Source: JAIBBD01 sp041390685 (GTDB lineage: Bacteria; Chloroflexota; Dehalococcoidia; UBA2979). Taken from it: a stretch of 64,000 bases of DNA. Below the pieces are notes generated by a model. It had not been told where the DNA came from. It saw only the letters and a list, made by a program, of their open reading frames with translations, and did no database searches. The DNA is taken from the NCBI GenBank assembly GCA_041390685.1, contig JAWKPL010000001.1, positions 496,001 to 560,000 of the forward strand. Reading direction: 5' to 3'. Positions 7,654-16,908 of this stretch are shown piece by piece (the stretch's first letter is position 1; every line of letters begins with the position of its first letter). The position numbers and the translations under genes were made by a program.

Positions 7654-9360
7654 CTAGTCGTCGTCGGGCGCGGGTGCGAGGGGGCGGCGCGGGAAGCCGG
7701 GGAGGCGCAGGACGCGGCGGGGACGGCGAGGCGCGGGGGTGGCGAGGCGGGGGCGGGCGGCCTCGGGGGCCGGGCGGGGAGGCGGGGCGGGGGAACCGGC
7801 GTCGAAGGTGCGGCGGAGGCGGGCCCAGCGGTCCTCGAGGCGTTCGAGGTGACCGGGCCAGTCGCGCCGGAGCTCGGCCATGCGGGCGGCGTGGCGCTCA
7901 GAGAGCTGGCCCATGAGGAAGAGGGTGTCGGGGGGCAGCTGGGCGCCGCGGTCGCGGGCGACATCGTGGAGCCAGGCGCGAGCGACGTCGGCATCCTGGT
8001 GCTCACCGAGGAGGTCCTGGGTGCGGCGGAGCTCGCGCTCGAGGCGGAGGGCGGGGCGGCCGAAGAGGCTCTCCGTGAAGTCGACGGAGTAGCGGAGGCG
8101 CTTGGCGCGGATGCGCACGGCGTGGAACTCGGCGGCCTCGGAGCGGCGGGTGAGGCGCTCGGCGTCGCGGCGGAAGCTGCGGTAGCGGCGGCGGAGGAGT
8201 CCGGCGGCGAACTCGTGGGCGGACGCGGGCACGTCCTGGGCGGGCGGGGCGGGGGGCGGGCCGGCGCGGAGGGCGTCGGAGAAGCGCTGCACGAGCGAGT
8301 CGTAGGCAGGGGAGTCGAGGGTTGCGAGGAGGAGGCGGCGGGCATCGCGGCGGGACTCCTCGACGAGGTCGATGAGGGGGCCGATGGCGTTGCCTTCGTC
8401 CCAGCCGGCCTCGCGGCGGACGTGATCGAGGGCTTCGAGCTGGACATCGAGGTCGCGGACGGCGCCGAGGGCGGCGGCGAGCCAGCGGAGCTCATCGCGG
8501 AGAGAGTGGAGTTCCTCTGGGAGGACGGGGGCGAAGGCGCTCATGGCGGCGCGGAGGCGGCGCGTGGCGACGCGCATCTGGTGGAGTTCCTCGATGTCCT
8601 CGCCGAGGCGGGTGCCGGGCTCGCGGCGGAGGAGGGTGGCCCAGTTGCGGCGGAGGGCGGCGTAGGCGAAGGGGGCGGCGGCGTCCTGTGCGACCTCGGT
8701 GGGGCCGAAGTCGAGGCCGCCATCGGGGGTGAGGCCGACGGCGGCGAGGCCTGACTCGAACTTCGAGCGGGTGGCGAGACTGAGGCCGGCGGCGGCGCGG
8801 AGGGCGTGGAGGAAGCGGTCGACCTCGGACATGGCGCCGGGGAAGGCCTCTTCGACCTCGACGCGGCGGATGGGAGGCGCCTCGGAGCCGGGGACGGTGG
8901 CTTCGTCGAGGGTGAGCGTGGCGAGAGTGATGCCCTCGCGCTGGATGAGGTAGGGGCGGCGGCGAGTGTCGATGACGACGAGGGTGCGGAGGTCGCGGCT
9001 GCCGACGAGCAGGCGCAGGCGTTCGGCGACCGGGCCCTCGGCGGCGAGGGGGTCCGTGACGCCGGCAGGGAGCGGCTGGTTGATCTCCAGGCGACGGCGG
9101 ACGCCGCCGGCGGCGTCGCCGAAGGCCTTCAATGTGGCCTCGGCAGCGTCCGGGAGGGAGCGGACACGGAGGGTGAAACGAGCGCGGTGGACGCGCCAGT
9201 CCTCGGTGTCGAGGTACTCGTCGTGCTGGACGCGCTCGGGGCGGGCGACGAAGGCGAGCGCGCTATGGGCGGGCTGGGACTCGAGCCAGCGGCGGACGGC
9301 CTCCAGGTCGGGGGCGTCGAACTGCCATTCGACCTCGATGGCTGAAGTGGGGAGGGTCAT
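7654..9360 (-). CDS. CYTH-CHAD domain protein
   Basis: A 568-residue protein with an N-terminal CYTH domain (about 1-200) and a C-terminal CHAD domain (about 230-520). CYTH enzymes act on triphosphates and polyphosphates; CHAD domains bind polyphosphate. The CHAD signatures LHQMRVATRRLRAAM and FHAVRIRAKRLRYSV are clear, with the conserved His and basic residues. The CYTH start motif ExExK reads EVEWQ, so the Lys is replaced by Gln. The start overlaps the stop of the polyphosphate kinase gene by four bases (ATGA), so the two are translated together. A polyphosphate-binding or degrading role next to the kinase is well supported by context. Confidence 0.92.
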   Translation of the reverse strand: MTLPTSAIEVEWQFDAPDLEAVRRWLESQPAHSALAFVARPERVQHDEYLDTEDWRVHRARFTLRVRSLPDAAEATLKAFGDAAGGVRRRLEINQPLPAGVTDPLAAEGPVAERLRLLVGSRDLRTLVVIDTRRRPYLIQREGITLATLTLDEATVPGSEAPPIRRVEVEEAFPGAMSEVDRFLHALRAAAGLSLATRSKFESGLAAVGLTPDGGLDFGPTEVAQDAAAPFAYAALRRNWATLLRREPGTRLGEDIEELHQMRVATRRLRAAMSAFAPVLPEELHSLRDELRWLAAALGAVRDLDVQLEALDHVRREAGWDEGNAIGPLIDLVEESRRDARRLLLATLDSPAYDSLVQRFSDALRAGPPPAPPAQDVPASAHEFAAGLLRRRYRSFRRDAERLTRRSEAAEFHAVRIRAKRLRYSVDFTESLFGRPALRLERELRRTQDLLGEHQDADVARAWLHDVARDRGAQLPPDTLFLMGQLSERHAARMAELRRDWPGHLERLEDRWARLRRTFDAGSPAPPPRPAPEAARPRLATPAPRRPRRVLRLPGFPRRPLAPAPDDD

Positions 9361-11423
9361 GCGGAGCCGCTCGCGAGGGCGAGGAGGCGGGCGTGGACGC
9401 CCTCCTCGGCCGAGGCTTCGTCACGGGTCCAGCGGGCGTCGTGGAGGGTCCAGGACTGGCGGTCGTCCGTGAGCTGGAGCGCGAGGAAGCCGTCGAGCTG
9501 GTGGCGGAGGGCGGGGTCGTTGATGGGAGTGAGTACCTCGATGCGTTCGTCCAGGTTGCGTTTCATGAGGTCAGCGCTGCCCACAAAGTACTCGGGCGCG
9601 CCGTCGTTGTGGAAGTAGTAGACGCGGGCGTGCTCGAGGAAGCGGCCGATGATGCTCGTCACACGGACGCGGTCACTGAGGCCGGGAAGGCCGGCACGGA
9701 GGCGGCAGATACCTCGGACGATGAGTTCGACGTCGACGCCGGCCTGGCTGGCCTCGTAGAGGAGGGTGGTGAAGGCGGCGTCCTCGAGGGCGTTCATTTT
9801 GAAGACGATGCGCGCGGCGCGGCCGGCGCGGGCGTGATCGATTTCGCGGCGGACGCGGCGCTCGAGCTCGGAACGCAGGTTCGCGGGAGCGAGGAGGAGC
9901 ATGCGAGTGTCGGGGTGCTCGGAAAGGCCGGTGAGGAAGTTGAAGACCATGACGAGGTCGGAGCAGATGCGCGGGTCGGCGGTGAGGAGACCGAAGTCGG
10001 TGTAGACGCGGGCGGTGCGCGAGTTGTAGTTGCCGGTGCCGATGTGGCCGTAGAGGGTGACGCCCGAGGCTTCCTCGCGGACGACGAGGGAGATCTTGCT
10101 GTGGATCTTGAGATGCGGGTTGCCGTAGGCGACGTGGACGCCGGCTTCCTCGAGGCGACGGGCCCACTCGATGTTGTTGGCCTCGTCGAGGCGGGCGCTC
10201 AGCTCGACGAGGACGGCGACCTGCTTGCCGCGGCCAGAGGCGTCGATGAGGGACTGCAGGATGGGGGAGTCGGGGGAGGTGCGGTACATGGTGTGTTTGA
10301 TGGCGAGCACGCCGGGGTCGACGGCGGCCTGTTGCACGAAGCGGGCGACGGTGGCGTCGAAGGACTCGTAGGGGTGGTGGACGAGGATGTCCTGCCCTCG
10401 GATGGCGTCGAAGAGGGATGCGCCCTCGGCCTCGCGGAAGATGGAGGGGACTGCGGGCACGAAGGGTGGGAAGGCGAGGTCGGGGAGGGGGAGGTTGGCG
10501 ATCTGTGTGAGGTCGGCGAGGCCGAGGGGTCCCTCGAGGGTCACGATGTCGGACTCGTGGATCTCGAGCTCTTCGATGAGGAGGGCGTGGGTGGCGGGCG
10601 AGAGGGCGTGGGTGCCCTCGAAGGAGACGGCGGAAGCGAAGCGGCGGCGGCGGAGCTCGCTCTCCATGAGCTCGAGGAGGTCGTCGCTCTCCTCGTCCGG
10701 GGTGTCGAGGTCGACACTCCGCAAGACGCGGATCGCCTGGGAGTCGGTGACCTCGACGCCGGGAAAGAGGAGGTCGAGGTGGGAGGCGATGAGGTCTTCG
10801 AGCCAGACGAAGCGGCCCTCGCCGGCGTCGATGAGACGGGGGCGGTTCGGGGGCACCTTGATGCGCGCGAAGAGGTCACGACCGGAGCGACGGTCGCGGA
10901 TGCTGAGGGCGAGCGAGAGGCTGCCGCCGGAGATGAAGGGGAAGGGGTGGGCCGGGTCGACGACGAGGGGGGTGAGGACGGGGAAGACATCGCTGAGGAA
11001 GTACTCGTGCAGACGGGCCTGCGCGGCGGGGTCGAGAGCCTCGTAGGAGGAGAAGTGGACGCCGTGAGCGGCGAGATCGGGGCAGAGGCGATCTCGCCAA
11101 TGGCGTTCCATGCGAGTGCGAGCGGCCTGGGTGCGGTCGAGCACGAGGCGCAGCTGATCGAGGACGGTGAGGTCGTCGACGGTGCGCGTGAGGGGGTCGG
11201 AGTGGGCGACGCGCTTCAGCCAGCCGATGCGCTTGGAGTAGAACTCGTCGAGGTTCGAGGCGGTGATGGATAGGAAGCGGACGCGCTCGAGGAGCGGGTT
11301 GCGAGCGTCCTCGGACTCCGCAAAGACGCGGTCGTTGAAGTCGAGCCAGCTGAGCTCGCGGTTGAGGAAGAGGCTGCCTTCGGGCACCGTGGGCTCCTCG
11401 AGCGGGGGCGCGGAGTCGGTCAC
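9357..11423 (-). CDS. ppk1: Polyphosphate kinase 1
   Basis: A 688-residue polyphosphate kinase, which reversibly transfers the terminal phosphate of ATP onto polyphosphate. It has the N-terminal block LFLNRELSWLDFN and ITASNLDEFY, the active-site His in KIHSKISLV (about residue 441), YGHIGTGNYNSRTARVYTD, and the second phospholipase-D-like site YYFHNDGAPEYFVGSADLM with RNLDERIEVLTP. The length is normal for the family. It is the first gene of a two-gene operon with the CYTH-CHAD gene. It diverges from the HAD phosphatase gene, and the 160-bp gap must contain its promoter. Confidence 0.97.
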   Translation of the reverse strand: MTDSAPPLEEPTVPEGSLFLNRELSWLDFNDRVFAESEDARNPLLERVRFLSITASNLDEFYSKRIGWLKRVAHSDPLTRTVDDLTVLDQLRLVLDRTQAARTRMERHWRDRLCPDLAAHGVHFSSYEALDPAAQARLHEYFLSDVFPVLTPLVVDPAHPFPFISGGSLSLALSIRDRRSGRDLFARIKVPPNRPRLIDAGEGRFVWLEDLIASHLDLLFPGVEVTDSQAIRVLRSVDLDTPDEESDDLLELMESELRRRRFASAVSFEGTHALSPATHALLIEELEIHESDIVTLEGPLGLADLTQIANLPLPDLAFPPFVPAVPSIFREAEGASLFDAIRGQDILVHHPYESFDATVARFVQQAAVDPGVLAIKHTMYRTSPDSPILQSLIDASGRGKQVAVLVELSARLDEANNIEWARRLEEAGVHVAYGNPHLKIHSKISLVVREEASGVTLYGHIGTGNYNSRTARVYTDFGLLTADPRICSDLVMVFNFLTGLSEHPDTRMLLLAPANLRSELERRVRREIDHARAGRAARIVFKMNALEDAAFTTLLYEASQAGVDVELIVRGICRLRAGLPGLSDRVRVTSIIGRFLEHARVYYFHNDGAPEYFVGSADLMKRNLDERIEVLTPINDPALRHQLDGFLALQLTDDRQSWTLHDARWTRDEASAEEGVHARLLALASGSA

Positions 11424-11583
11424 CGTTGGCCTTTCGGGTGGACGTGTCAGCGAGGATTAGTTTCGCCGATCGGGGGCCGACGCACCGTTAACGGGCGGTT
11501 AATGTGGCGACGGGGGGAGCCGGGCCGCGGTGTACCATCGATGCCGCGCCCGGCCTGCGGATGGGGCGCGCCGGAGGAACCGC

Positions 11584-12270
11584 TTGTTGCGAGCCGCACT
11601 GTTTGACCTCGACGGGACGCTGGTGGACTCGGCGGGGCTGATCGCGCGGTGCCTGGCGGAGACGTTGCAGGGCTTCGGGTACGACGTGGCGGCGGAGCGG
11701 GTCGCGGCGGGGCTGGGGCCGTCCACGCCTCGAGTGGTCGAGCTGCTGACGGGGGCGGGGCCCACGGACATCGAGACGATCGTGGAGTCGTTCGGGCGGC
11801 TGTACGCGAGCCGGCGACGGACGATCACGATGCTGCCGGGGGCGGAGGCACTCCTCGACGGACTGGACGAGGCCGGGGTGGGGCTCGCGCTGATCACGAA
11901 CAACCCGGAGGTGGACGCGCGGGCGCTGCTCAGGCAGCTGGGGTGGGGTTCGCGGTTCGCGGTCGTGCTGGGGGCGGATTCGGGGGCGGGGCGGAAGCCG
12001 AGCGCCGAGCCGGCGCTGCACGCGCTCGCACTCCTCGACGCGGGGCCGGAGGGGGCGGCGTTCGTGGGCGACACGGCGACGGATATGCGGTGCGCGTTGG
12101 ACGCGGGGATCGCGTTGCGGGTGCTCGTGGGGGCGTCAGGCGGGGGGCATGGGGCGGTGCCGCCGGAGCTGCCGACGCACGTGGTGGCCGACCTCTTCGA
12201 GGCGCGGACGCTCCTCGACCCGCTGGCGGGGGCATCGCGGGGTGGCGCTGCGCGGGGGCGGACGGCATGA
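11584..12270 (+). CDS. HAD-superfamily phosphatase (phosphoglycolate phosphatase-like)
   Basis: A 228-residue HAD hydrolase with motif I FDLDGTLVDS (nucleophile and acid Asp), motif II ITNN, a Lys in RKPSAEPAL (motif III) and motif IV FVGDTATDM. A helical cap after motif I makes it a type C1 enzyme like phosphoglycolate phosphatase or beta-phosphoglucomutase. The TTG at 11584 is chosen because GGAGGAA lies just upstream and translation then begins LLRAALFDLDGT, as usual for the family. The stop overlaps the start of the next gene (ATGA). The substrate is unknown; the neighbour may point to pterin or folate metabolism. Confidence 0.85.
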   Translation: MLRAALFDLDGTLVDSAGLIARCLAETLQGFGYDVAAERVAAGLGPSTPRVVELLTGAGPTDIETIVESFGRLYASRRRTITMLPGAEALLDGLDEAGVGLALITNNPEVDARALLRQLGWGSRFAVVLGADSGAGRKPSAEPALHALALLDAGPEGAAFVGDTATDMRCALDAGIALRVLVGASGGGHGAVPPELPTHVVADLFEARTLLDPLAGASRGGAARGRTA

Positions 12271-13049
12271 ACGAAGGGCCGCCCTCGATGCCGGCGCTCG
12301 TGGGGGTGATCAACCTGTCGCCGGAGTCGCCGAACGCGGACTCGGTAGCGCAGGGGGTGGAGCCGGTGCTGCGCAAGGCGGCGGCGTACCGAGGCCTCGG
12401 AGCGCGTTATGTCGAGATCGGAGCACGGTCGACGGCGGCGGACGCGCCGGTCGTGGACGAGGGGGAGGAGCAGCGGCGGCTGTTGCCGGCGCTGGCGGCG
12501 CTGAAGGGGGCGGGGTTCCGGGTGTCGGTGGACACGTGGAGCGCGCAGACGGCGGCGCGGGCGGTCGAGGGCGGGGCGGACCTGCTGAACTTCCTGGGGA
12601 CGGACTTCTCGGCGGAGCTGCGAGGGGCGCTGGCGGGGTCGTCGGCGGACTTCGTGACCGCGTACATGCCGTACGGGGACCCGTACCGGATGCGGGAGGC
12701 GCCGGAGCCGATCGGAAGTATCGAGGGGATGCTGGCGCACTTTCACGCCTCGATGGCGGCGCTGGGGCTGCCGCGGGAGCGGGTGGTGGTGGACCCGAAC
12801 ATCGGGGTGTTGCACCCGAAGCTGCGGGCGGACCGGATGGCGGCGATCCGGTATCGGATGCACGTGCTGCACGCGCTGCCCCGGCTACGGGCGCCGGGGT
12901 GGCGGGTGATGGTGGACCACACGCGGCGGGACGGTGAACTGAGCCGGGTGGTGTGGGCGGCGTGTCTCCTCGAGGTGGGGCCGGAGTTCATCCGGACACA
13001 CGACGCGGAGGTGTTCGCGGAGTTGTTGGGGCGGGCCGTGGGGTATTAG
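12267..13049 (+). CDS. Dihydropteroate synthase-like TIM-barrel protein
   Basis: A 260-residue protein resembling the pterin-binding family (FolP-type). GVINLSPESPNADS matches the family start GxxNxTPDSF, EIGARSTAADA matches DIGGESTRPG, and VSVDTWSAQTAARAVEGGA matches the strand with SVDT. The C-terminal KPSR-type motif of true dihydropteroate synthases is not seen, and ligand residues are substituted (TPDSF to SPESP), so folate synthesis is uncertain; a different pterin or corrinoid substrate is possible. It is translationally coupled to the HAD gene by an ATGA overlap and converges on the next gene with a 14-bp gap. Confidence 0.72.
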   Translation: MNEGPPSMPALVGVINLSPESPNADSVAQGVEPVLRKAAAYRGLGARYVEIGARSTAADAPVVDEGEEQRRLLPALAALKGAGFRVSVDTWSAQTAARAVEGGADLLNFLGTDFSAELRGALAGSSADFVTAYMPYGDPYRMREAPEPIGSIEGMLAHFHASMAALGLPRERVVVDPNIGVLHPKLRADRMAAIRYRMHVLHALPRLRAPGWRVMVDHTRRDGELSRVVWAACLLEVGPEFIRTHDAEVFAELLGRAVGY

Positions 13050-13063
13050 GGGGGGTGTGGAGG

Positions 13064-14128
13064 TTACCTCGTCGCGTCCAGAATGGTTGCCTCTCCCGCC
13101 AGCCACAGTCTCTGTGGCCGCCTCGATATAGCGTCAGCCGCGATTCCTGCAGCAGTCCCCAGGAGCGCGGGACCGTCGAGCGATGGAGCGACCGCCCCCC
13201 CGACACCGGCGAGCTGGAACGCGATGGCTGACATGATTCCGGTCACCAGTCCGATGCCCGTGGGGAGGAAGGAACTGAAGGCAGCTTGCGCACGGCGATT
13301 GGCGCGATCGACTTGCTCTATGTAGCGACGGGTAATCAGCGCGGAGACGTCGGTTCCCATCACTAATTGATCGCGGATCTCCTCACTGATCTCATACAGA
13401 CTGCTCCGCCACGCACGAACCGCGGAACTACGCCGGAGATCGGCGATAGTGGTCCAAGGCAGTGCCTCTACCGTCGGGACGATGGTCTTCAGAACGAGGA
13501 GGTTTGCATCGAGGCGGGCGATGCCGTTTGCCAGATGTCTTCCAATGACGGGTGCATGGGTCCGGTCCATCGCGACAGCCACGCCGGAGGTTGACGCTAT
13601 CGCAAGGTCCTCGTTCGCATGCTTGATAACGAGGCTCTCAGTGAAGCTCGGTGACGGAAATCCAGTTCCCCAGCCACTACTCCGTTTCGTCAACTCGGCG
13701 GCTAATGTACGTGTGGAATCGGACGGTCTCCCCTCGACGAATTGAATCCAGTCTGCTCGCTTCGGCAATTCCGCCTGCAGTGGCATCCACGTAGGGCTCC
13801 ATCGAATCTCCGACGGTGATGCAATGAGGACTGTGAATGGGTCGTCTGGGTTCGCGTCACTGATCCTCGCGCTAATCGTGAAGTTGCCGTCGCGGCGTCG
13901 GTCTTTCGGATGCTGCCATCGGTAGTTCTCAGTATCGCTCGAGATCACCATGCTCCCACGTGGACCCGCCATGACCTCCAGCTGGCCGGCCTCCAACAGA
14001 ACCTCGTCGAACATGATCGAGGCGAGCTTTACTCGACGCAGAGCGCCGACCAAACCTCGACCTGAAACGAGCGAGGCGGCGTTGGATTTCAGCGGAAAGA
14101 AGATTGCTCGGTGCATGCGGTTACTCAC
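13064..14128 (-). CDS. Hypothetical protein, low-GC orphan with C-terminal membrane segment
   Basis: A 354-residue protein that I do not recognise. The N-terminal two thirds are soluble and beta-rich; around residues 250-285 lies a charged helix (RRYIEQVDRANRRAQAAF), then a hydrophobic stretch (GIGLVTGIMSAIAFQLAGVGG) and a second weaker one. A membrane-tethered cytoplasmic protein is likely. Codon use is far less GC-biased than its neighbours, suggesting recent acquisition. The start may be GTG at 14128 or ATG at 14116. There is no linked gene on this strand. Confidence 0.6.
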   Translation of the reverse strand: MSNRMHRAIFFPLKSNAASLVSGRGLVGALRRVKLASIMFDEVLLEAGQLEVMAGPRGSMVISSDTENYRWQHPKDRRRDGNFTISARISDANPDDPFTVLIASPSEIRWSPTWMPLQAELPKRADWIQFVEGRPSDSTRTLAAELTKRSSGWGTGFPSPSFTESLVIKHANEDLAIASTSGVAVAMDRTHAPVIGRHLANGIARLDANLLVLKTIVPTVEALPWTTIADLRRSSAVRAWRSSLYEISEEIRDQLVMGTDVSALITRRYIEQVDRANRRAQAAFSSFLPTGIGLVTGIMSAIAFQLAGVGGAVAPSLDGPALLGTAAGIAADAISRRPQRLWLAGEATILDATR

Positions 14129-14266
14129 GGGGGAGAATTCATATCTTCTCGCATCGACACGCCGTTTGCCAAGCCACTGTCAGTACCGAATCCGCACATG
14201 CACGACATGTCAGGCTGCGAGCCCACAAGGTGCCTCGGACGTAGCATCGCGGGGGAGGGGGTCGCG

Positions 14267-15163
14267 ATGGGGGAGGCGGCGGCGCTGGCTTCGGCGCTGG
14301 CGTGGGCAGGGACGAGTGTGGGGATGGCGCGGCTAAGTACGCGCTACGGCGGGGCTGTGCTCAGCGGGCTGCGGTTTCTGATTGCGTCGCCGCTGGTGAT
14401 TGCGCTGATGCTGGCGACGGGGGGCGCCTCGGAGCTGGGGAGCGCGCCGGCGGGGGCGGTGGCGGCGATCGCGCTGTCGGCGGCGATCGGGTATGGCATC
14501 GGCGACACGATGTATGTGCGGGCGCTGCCTCGGGTGGGGTTGCAGGGGATGGCGCCGACGACGACGGCGCTGTTCGTGACGTCGAGCGCGGTGGGCGGGG
14601 TGCTGCTGCTCGATGAGCCGGCGGGGTGGGCGCTGCTGTTCGGCGGGGCGGGGGTGGTGGCGGGGACGTATCTGATCGTGCGGGCGCGGGTGGAGGGGCT
14701 GCCGGAACCGGGGGCGCCTCGACGGCTGGGACTGGCGGCGACGGCGGCGGTGCTGGCGCTGGTGGCGGGGTGCTGGACGACAGCGACGTTGCTGCTGGCG
14801 GGGGGCCGGGGGGACCTCGGGGCGTTGCCGGTGAGCGCGATCCGGATTCCTGCGGGCGGGCTGACGATCGCGGTGGGGGCGATGCTGGCCTCGCGGGGGT
14901 CGGTGGTGCGGCGGCTGCCGTCGCGGGCGGACCTGCCGCTGATGGTGGCGCTGGGCCTCGGTGGGACGGCGGTGGGGAGCGTGCTGTACATCTACGGGGT
15001 GACGGAGGCGGGGGCGGCGCGGGCGGTGATCCTGAACTCGACGTCGCCGCTGATGGTGGTGCCGCTGTCGATGTACTTCCTGGGTGAGCGTCCGACGCGG
15101 CTGATCGGTGTGGGGACGGCGCTGTGCGTGCTCGGGACGCTGGCGCTGGTGGCGTTCGGGTAG
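14267..15163 (+). CDS. DMT-superfamily (EamA) transporter
   Basis: A 298-residue polytopic membrane protein with about ten helices arranged as two EamA repeats (residues about 3-140 and 150-298). Typical features are GLRFLIASPLV in helix 2, the helix 4-5 block LFVTSSAVGGVLLLDEPAGW and the matching second-half block STSPLMVVPLSMYFLGERPT. Such proteins export amino acids, nucleotide sugars or metabolites. The ATG at 14267 follows GGGGGAGGGG. It converges with the RiPP protease gene with only eight bases between stops, so it is not part of that operon, although export of the peptide cannot be excluded. Confidence 0.85.
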   Translation: MGEAAALASALAWAGTSVGMARLSTRYGGAVLSGLRFLIASPLVIALMLATGGASELGSAPAGAVAAIALSAAIGYGIGDTMYVRALPRVGLQGMAPTTTALFVTSSAVGGVLLLDEPAGWALLFGGAGVVAGTYLIVRARVEGLPEPGAPRRLGLAATAAVLALVAGCWTTATLLLAGGRGDLGALPVSAIRIPAGGLTIAVGAMLASRGSVVRRLPSRADLPLMVALGLGGTAVGSVLYIYGVTEAGAARAVILNSTSPLMVVPLSMYFLGERPTRLIGVGTALCVLGTLALVAFG

Positions 15164-15171
15164 CGGGCGGG

Positions 15172-16908
15172 CTAGCGGATGGGCTCGGGGGAGCGCGGCC
15201 GCCGTCGGGTGCGGAGCGCGCCGACGAGGACGGGGTGCAGGTCGCTGACATCGACGGTGAAGCGGCATTCCAGGTCGCCTCGAAGGGCGTTCTCCTCGTC
15301 ACCGAAGCGGATGACGACATCCCAGCAGACGGAGCCGACGCGGCAGAAGGCGCTCGGCTCGAGGTAGACGCCGACCAGGCGCATGTGCATGACTGTGGCA
15401 AACCCGACCGCGCGGATGACCTGGAAGGCGTTGGTGCCGGCGAAGTTGCGTGCGCGGTCGATGCCGCGCATGCCGGCGGTGGGTTCGGCGTAAATGGCGC
15501 TGAGGACCTCGTGTGCGAGGGGGGTGACGGCGGCAGGGCTGAGGCCGCTGGCGGACACGGCGTCGTCGACGACACGGGCGGTCGTCCAGGCGTGGATGCC
15601 TCGGAGGTCGGCGACGAGTACGTCGGCGACGGGCTCTCCGGAACGGAGGGTTGAGGTCGCGCCGGGGAAGGCGACGCCGGGGAGGCTCATGCGCTCGACA
15701 GCGATGTCCCCGAGGCCGAGCGACGCGGCGAGGATCTCGAGCAGGTGGGCATGGATCTCGTCGGCGAAGCCCTCGGCGGGCTTGATGGCGTAGAGCGGGG
15801 CGGCGCGGTCGGTGAGGAGCCAGGTGAGTCTCGTGGCGTCCTCGGGGTTGGCGCGCAGGTAGTCGACCATCGCGCGGCGGTCTCCGGGATCGACCATGCG
15901 TTCGGCGAAGTAGCGGTCAGTGACCTCGTCCGGCAGTTCGTAGTCTGGCGTGCCGATGGCGAAGACGTAGGTGGGCCGAGGGGCGGGCAGGACTGACGGC
16001 TCGATGGAGGGAGTGAGGCCGGCAACGCCCAGGGCGCGGGCGGCGGCGCGGATGTCCAGCACTCCACGCAGAGGTGGTGCGTCCTTGAAGGCGGGGGCCA
16101 GGGGGGCAGCGGTGGAGAGGATGGCGGCGCGGACTTCATCGAAGGTGGCGCGGCCATGGACACGCTTCGCGCGGCCGAGCAGCAGGGCGACGACGCCAGT
16201 GAGGATGGGGGCGGCACAGCTCGAGCCGTGGTAGGCCTTCACCTCGCCGTTGTCGATGGCGGCAGGGTAATCGCCGAGGGTGTACACGGCCTGTTCGCGG
16301 AGGATGCCGCCGCTGTTGTTGTAGTCGAAGGGGCGGCCGTCGGGATCGAGCGCTCCAGCGGCGAGGACGCCTGGTGCGATGGCCGGCTCGCACTGGCATT
16401 CGTTGGCATCGTTGCCGACGGGGGCGACGATGCCAACATCCATCGCCAGCGCCCTCTGCACGGACTGGTTGAAGCGCTCGTCCGGAGCACCGGTGGCGGT
16501 GGGCAGGCAGAAGGCGAAGTGGATGAGGTCCGCGCCGAGATTGACGGCGTGCTCGACGGCGCGTGCGAGCCGGAGGAGGTCGAGGTCGCCTGTCGTCTCA
16601 TCGAAGCCGGCGGGGATGAGGAGGCCCCTCGCGTGCGGCACGATGCCCTCGACGGATGTGCCGGGCTGCCCGAAGAGGACGCTGGCGACGTAGGTGGCGT
16701 GCTGCACGAACCCGGGGTCGGCGTGAACGCGGGCGTCCCATGGACGATCGACGATTGCGACGTCGGCGCCCTGGAAGCAGGGGTGGTCGAGGTCGGGCGG
16801 GCCGTCGATGACGGCGATGGTGAGCGGGTCGTCGTCGAAGGCGGCGGCCCGCAGATCGGCCATCCCGGGGAGTTCGAGGTGCTTCACCTCAGGCCCAGAT
16901 GCGTCCAC
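15172..16908 (-). CDS. PatA/PatG-family cyanobactin maturation subtilase with complete triad
   Basis: A 578-residue S8 peptidase with a C-terminal domain seen in cyanobactin maturation proteases. The N-terminal protease (about 10-295) begins LPGMADLR and has Asp35 (VIDGPPD), His70 (QHATYVAS), oxyanion Asn166 (VGNDANECQC) and Ser230 (GSSCAAP), so the triad is complete. Only 35 residues separate Asp and His, so the helical lid inserted there in the PatG macrocyclase is missing. The C-terminal domain (about 313-570) carries RAMVDYL, LYAIKP, NFAGTNAFQ, CWDVVIRF and RFTVDVSDL. It should cleave precursor leader or follower. The GTG at 16908 overlaps the previous gene by 20 bases and keeps the LPG start. 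It is the last gene of the cluster. Confidence 0.9.
   Translation of the reverse strand: MDASGPEVKHLELPGMADLRAAAFDDDPLTIAVIDGPPDLDHPCFQGADVAIVDRPWDARVHADPGFVQHATYVASVLFGQPGTSVEGIVPHARGLLIPAGFDETTGDLDLLRLARAVEHAVNLGADLIHFAFCLPTATGAPDERFNQSVQRALAMDVGIVAPVGNDANECQCEPAIAPGVLAAGALDPDGRPFDYNNSGGILREQAVYTLGDYPAAIDNGEVKAYHGSSCAAPILTGVVALLLGRAKRVHGRATFDEVRAAILSTAAPLAPAFKDAPPLRGVLDIRAAARALGVAGLTPSIEPSVLPAPRPTYVFAIGTPDYELPDEVTDRYFAERMVDPGDRRAMVDYLRANPEDATRLTWLLTDRAAPLYAIKPAEGFADEIHAHLLEILAASLGLGDIAVERMSLPGVAFPGATSTLRSGEPVADVLVADLRGIHAWTTARVVDDAVSASGLSPAAVTPLAHEVLSAIYAEPTAGMRGIDRARNFAGTNAFQVIRAVGFATVMHMRLVGVYLEPSAFCRVGSVCWDVVIRFGDEENALRGDLECRFTVDVSDLHPVLVGALRTRRRPRSPEPIR

Noticed and set aside
14267..15163. 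DMT transporter as the dedicated exporter of the cyclic peptides
   Set aside because: It converges on the cluster and is not co-transcribed; DMT proteins usually move small metabolites. Adjacency alone is not enough.
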